Below the pieces are notes generated by a model. The model was given only the letters and a program-made list of their open reading frames with translations. It was not told the origin of the DNA and made no database searches. The position numbers were made by a program, and so were the translations under genes. Below, one piece after another: positions 49,316 through 51,304 of a stretch of DNA of 51,304 nucleotides; the first letter of the stretch is position 1, and every line of letters starts with the position of its first letter. The stretch is from Ferroacidibacillus organovorans. Its GTDB lineage: Bacteria; Bacillota; Bacilli; Alicyclobacillales; SLC66. The DNA is taken from contig NZ_LSUQ01000017.1 in NCBI RefSeq assembly GCF_001642725.1, positions 1 through 51,304 of the forward strand. Direction: 5' to 3'.

Positions 49316-51304
49316 AGGTCATCCATTATCGTTATCTCGACGGTCCAAATGTGTATCTCCATCGACCCGTTCTGGTCATGCGTGTCGATCTTGAAGACTT
49401 TACGGAGCGTGAGAGCTATGAGTACCGCGGATTTGTCGAGCGCATCCTGGCCGCGTTGCCAGGACTCTACGATCACCATTGCGCAGCGGGGAGACCTGGC
49501 GGATTTGTCGAACGGTTATACGGTGGCACCTATTTTGGGCACATTATCGAGCATGTCGCGATCGAGATGCTCACACGACTCGGATATACCTCCAATTTTG
49601 GAAAGACGCGAAACGCCCTGTTTCCAGGAATCTATGACATCATCATTGAGTGCAAGAACGAGACGGTCGTGCGCAGTGTGTTACAGGTTGCGATGGAATT
49701 CGTCGAAGCTTGCGCAAAACAGTATGCTTACCCACTCGAGGAGCAGATGATTCAGTTGCGCAAGCTCGTCGCGCGAAGTGAGCTTGGTCCAAGCACCGCT
49801 GCGATTGCACAGGCTGCGGCGCGACGACAGATACCTGTGCGGCGTGTGGGCGCAGGGAGCCTTTTGCAACTCGGATATGGAAAATTCAGGCGTTACGTGC
49901 AGGCGACGATGACACAGATGACCTCGGCGATCGGCGTTGACATCGCGAGTGACAAAGCGCTCACCAAACAAATTCTCGACGAGTGCGGAATTCGCACGCC
50001 ACTTGGCGTAGTGACCGAAAAGGTCGAAGAAGCGCTTCAATTTCTGCAGACGCATAACGTGCCGATAGCGCTAAAACCGCTTCACGGCAACCAGGGGCGC
50101 GGGGTCACCGTAGACATCCGACATCCGCGCGAAGTAGAGGCGGCGTTCGCCTTCGCGCAGTCGATCTCTCGCGCAGTCGTGGTGGAAGAGTATGTGCGGG
50201 GGCGGCAGTATCGGCTGCTGGTCGTCGATCAACGCCTTGTTGCGGCGGCTGAACGTGTCCCAGCGCATGTTGTGGGCGATGGGGTTCACGCTATTCAAGA
50301 ATTGATCGAGCGTGTCAATCTTCACCCCGAGCGCGGAGAGGATCACGAAAAGCCACTCACGCGCATTGTCGTTGATCAGGCGGTCTTGCGCCAACTGGAG
50401 AGACAAAAGCGTACGCTGCGCGACATTCCACGCTACGGAGAGCGTGTGTGGCTGCGTGACAGCGCCAATCTAAGCACAGGTGGGATCGCGATTGATGTGA
50501 GTTGCGACGTTAACCCATTTTTTGAGCGACTGGCGCTTCGCGCGGCGCGCGCGGTCTCGCTCGACGTCTGCGGCATTGATCTCATCGCTGAAGATATCGC
50601 ACAAAGAGGTGATCCACAGAGCTATGCGGTAATTGAAGTGAATGCGGCGCCTGGAATTCGCATGCACCACCATCCGAGTATGGGCGAGTCGCGTGATGTC
50701 GCGGCGGCGCTCGTTGATCACATCTACCCGCGCGGCATGCCAAGCCGTATCCCGATCGTGAGTGTGACGGGTACAAATGGCAAGACTACGACAACGCGCC
50801 TGATACGCCACATTCTACGCGAAACGGGGCTCACGGTGGGGATGACAAGTACGGAGGGGGTGTATGTTGACGAGGAGTGCGTCCTCGCGGGCGATACGAC
50901 GGGCCCGCAGAGCGCTCGGATTGTCTTGTCAGACCCGCGCGTGGAGGCGGCGGTGCTTGAGACCGCGCGTGGAGGCATTCAGCGTGCAGGGCTCGGGTAT
51001 GACGTGGCGGATGTAGGGATCATCACATCACTTGCGGATGATCACATCGGGCAAGATGGCATCACGTCCGTTGCGGATATCATCAAAATCAAATCGCTGA
51101 TTGTCGAGTGTCTCGCGACGACAGGACTCGCAGTGCTAAACGCTGACGTTCCTGCACTTGTCGAGCTCGCGGAGGCGCTGCGCCACCCTGTCGCGTTTGT
51201 CAGCCGATACGCAGACAATCCTGTCATCACACGCCACCTCGCGCGCGGCGGCATGGCTTTCTTTCAACGCGACGGGTGGCTCGTCGAGGCAGCGGGATCG
51301 CTTG
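49312..51304 (+). CDS. cphA: Cyanophycin synthetase (3' end outside the window)
   Basis: Polymerises aspartate and arginine into cyanophycin without ribosomes. GTG start inside the cphB stop; open to the window edge (664 residues seen of roughly 870-880 expected). An N-terminal domain with GTYFGHIIEHVAIEM precedes the ATP-grasp domain, which adds arginine or aspartate (KPLHGNQGRGVTVD, VVEEYVRGRQYRLLVV, VIEVNAAPGIRMH). The Mur-ligase-like domain begins VSVTGTNGKTTTTRLI with GDTTGPQSAR and ETARGGI after it. Confidence 0.93.
   Translation, partial: MKVIHYRYLDGPNVYLHRPVLVMRVDLEDFTERESYEYRGFVERILAALPGLYDHHCAAGRPGGFVERLYGGTYFGHIIEHVAIEMLTRLGYTSNFGKTRNALFPGIYDIIIECKNETVVRSVLQVAMEFVEACAKQYAYPLEEQMIQLRKLVARSELGPSTAAIAQAAARRQIPVRRVGAGSLLQLGYGKFRRYVQATMTQMTSAIGVDIASDKALTKQILDECGIRTPLGVVTEKVEEALQFLQTHNVPIALKPLHGNQGRGVTVDIRHPREVEAAFAFAQSISRAVVVEEYVRGRQYRLLVVDQRLVAAAERVPAHVVGDGVHAIQELIERVNLHPERGEDHEKPLTRIVVDQAVLRQLERQKRTLRDIPRYGERVWLRDSANLSTGGIAIDVSCDVNPFFERLALRAARAVSLDVCGIDLIAEDIAQRGDPQSYAVIEVNAAPGIRMHHHPSMGESRDVAAALVDHIYPRGMPSRIPIVSVTGTNGKTTTTRLIRHILRETGLTVGMTSTEGVYVDEECVLAGDTTGPQSARIVLSDPRVEAAVLETARGGIQRAGLGYDVADVGIITSLADDHIGQDGITSVADIIKIKSLIVECLATTGLAVLNADVPALVELAEALRHPVAFVSRYADNPVITRHLARGGMAFFQRDGWLVEAAGSL

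Noticed and set aside
1-51304. CRISPR arrays, rRNA genes, prophage structural genes, or toxin-antitoxin pairs
   Set aside because: No repeat-spacer pattern, rRNA core sequence or phage capsid/tail/lysis gene was recognised anywhere in the window.

Overview
The window is a chromosomal segment of an endospore-forming Bacillota bacterium of the Bacillales type. The evidence is the gene order dnaX-yaaK-recR-yaaL-bofA ... csfB-yaaO-tmk-darA-yaaR-holB-yabA-rsmI-abrB ... metS-tatD-rnmV-ksgA ... yabG-veg-sspF, which follows the Bacillus subtilis origin-proximal cluster. Dedicated sporulation genes are also present: sigK, bofA, csfB/gin, yabG and sspF. Base composition and the extra genes (cyanophycin genes, two asparagine synthetases, an acyl-CoA synthetase) suggest a relative of Alicyclobacillaceae rather than Bacillus itself. 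That placement is inference; no rRNA is present to fix it.

Layout. 1-2420: the 3' end of a tnpB (IS200/IS605-type) gene with its element end, purA with a consensus promoter, a tRNA-Lys/Glu/Val operon with promoter and terminator, then a 500-base gene-poor gap. 2421-9256: a nitrilase-like hydrolase and an acyl-CoA synthetase, an MFS transporter with a MarC protein, a NiaR-type repressor, and purT preceded by a ZTP (pfl) riboswitch. 9375-12013: a small secreted repeat protein and a two-component system, with 11-bp tandem repeats behind it. 12122-22409: asparagine synthetase, a proline-iminopeptidase-like hydrolase, an exported BNR/YCF48-repeat protein, deoD, two unassigned proteins, a guanylate-kinase-like paralogue and a second asparagine synthetase. 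22506-34311: the conserved tadA, tRNA-Ser, SRP RNA, dnaX ... rsmI, abrB block. 34655-41667: an interrupted sigK locus. 41853-48289: metS to sspF. 48491-51304: cyanophycinase and the start of cyanophycin synthetase, which runs off the window.

The most striking object is at 34655-41667. The sporulation sigma factor gene sigK is split into an N-terminal part (34655-35011) and a C-terminal part (41250-41667) by a compact element of about 6.25 kb. The element encodes a SpoIVCA-like large serine recombinase, so it is a 'skin' element. Joining the two halves at a shared TGA restores the canonical ENEILMHLR junction and a 252-residue SigK. Unlike the large phage-derived skin of B. subtilis, this element carries no phage genes. 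Its cargo is a LacI-type regulator and a three-gene sugar ABC importer (binding protein plus two permeases) with its own promoter and palindromic operator. If it behaves as other skin elements do, the mother cell deletes a carbohydrate-uptake operon every time it makes SigK, while the spore keeps it.

Several neighbours belong to the same developmental programme. BofA restrains pro-SigK processing, Gin/CsfB controls SigG/SigE timing, YabG is a SigK-dependent coat protease in B. subtilis, and SspF is a spore DNA-binding protein. Asparagine synthesis and cyanophycin (Asp-Arg polymer) turnover point to nitrogen storage, perhaps linked to sporulation.
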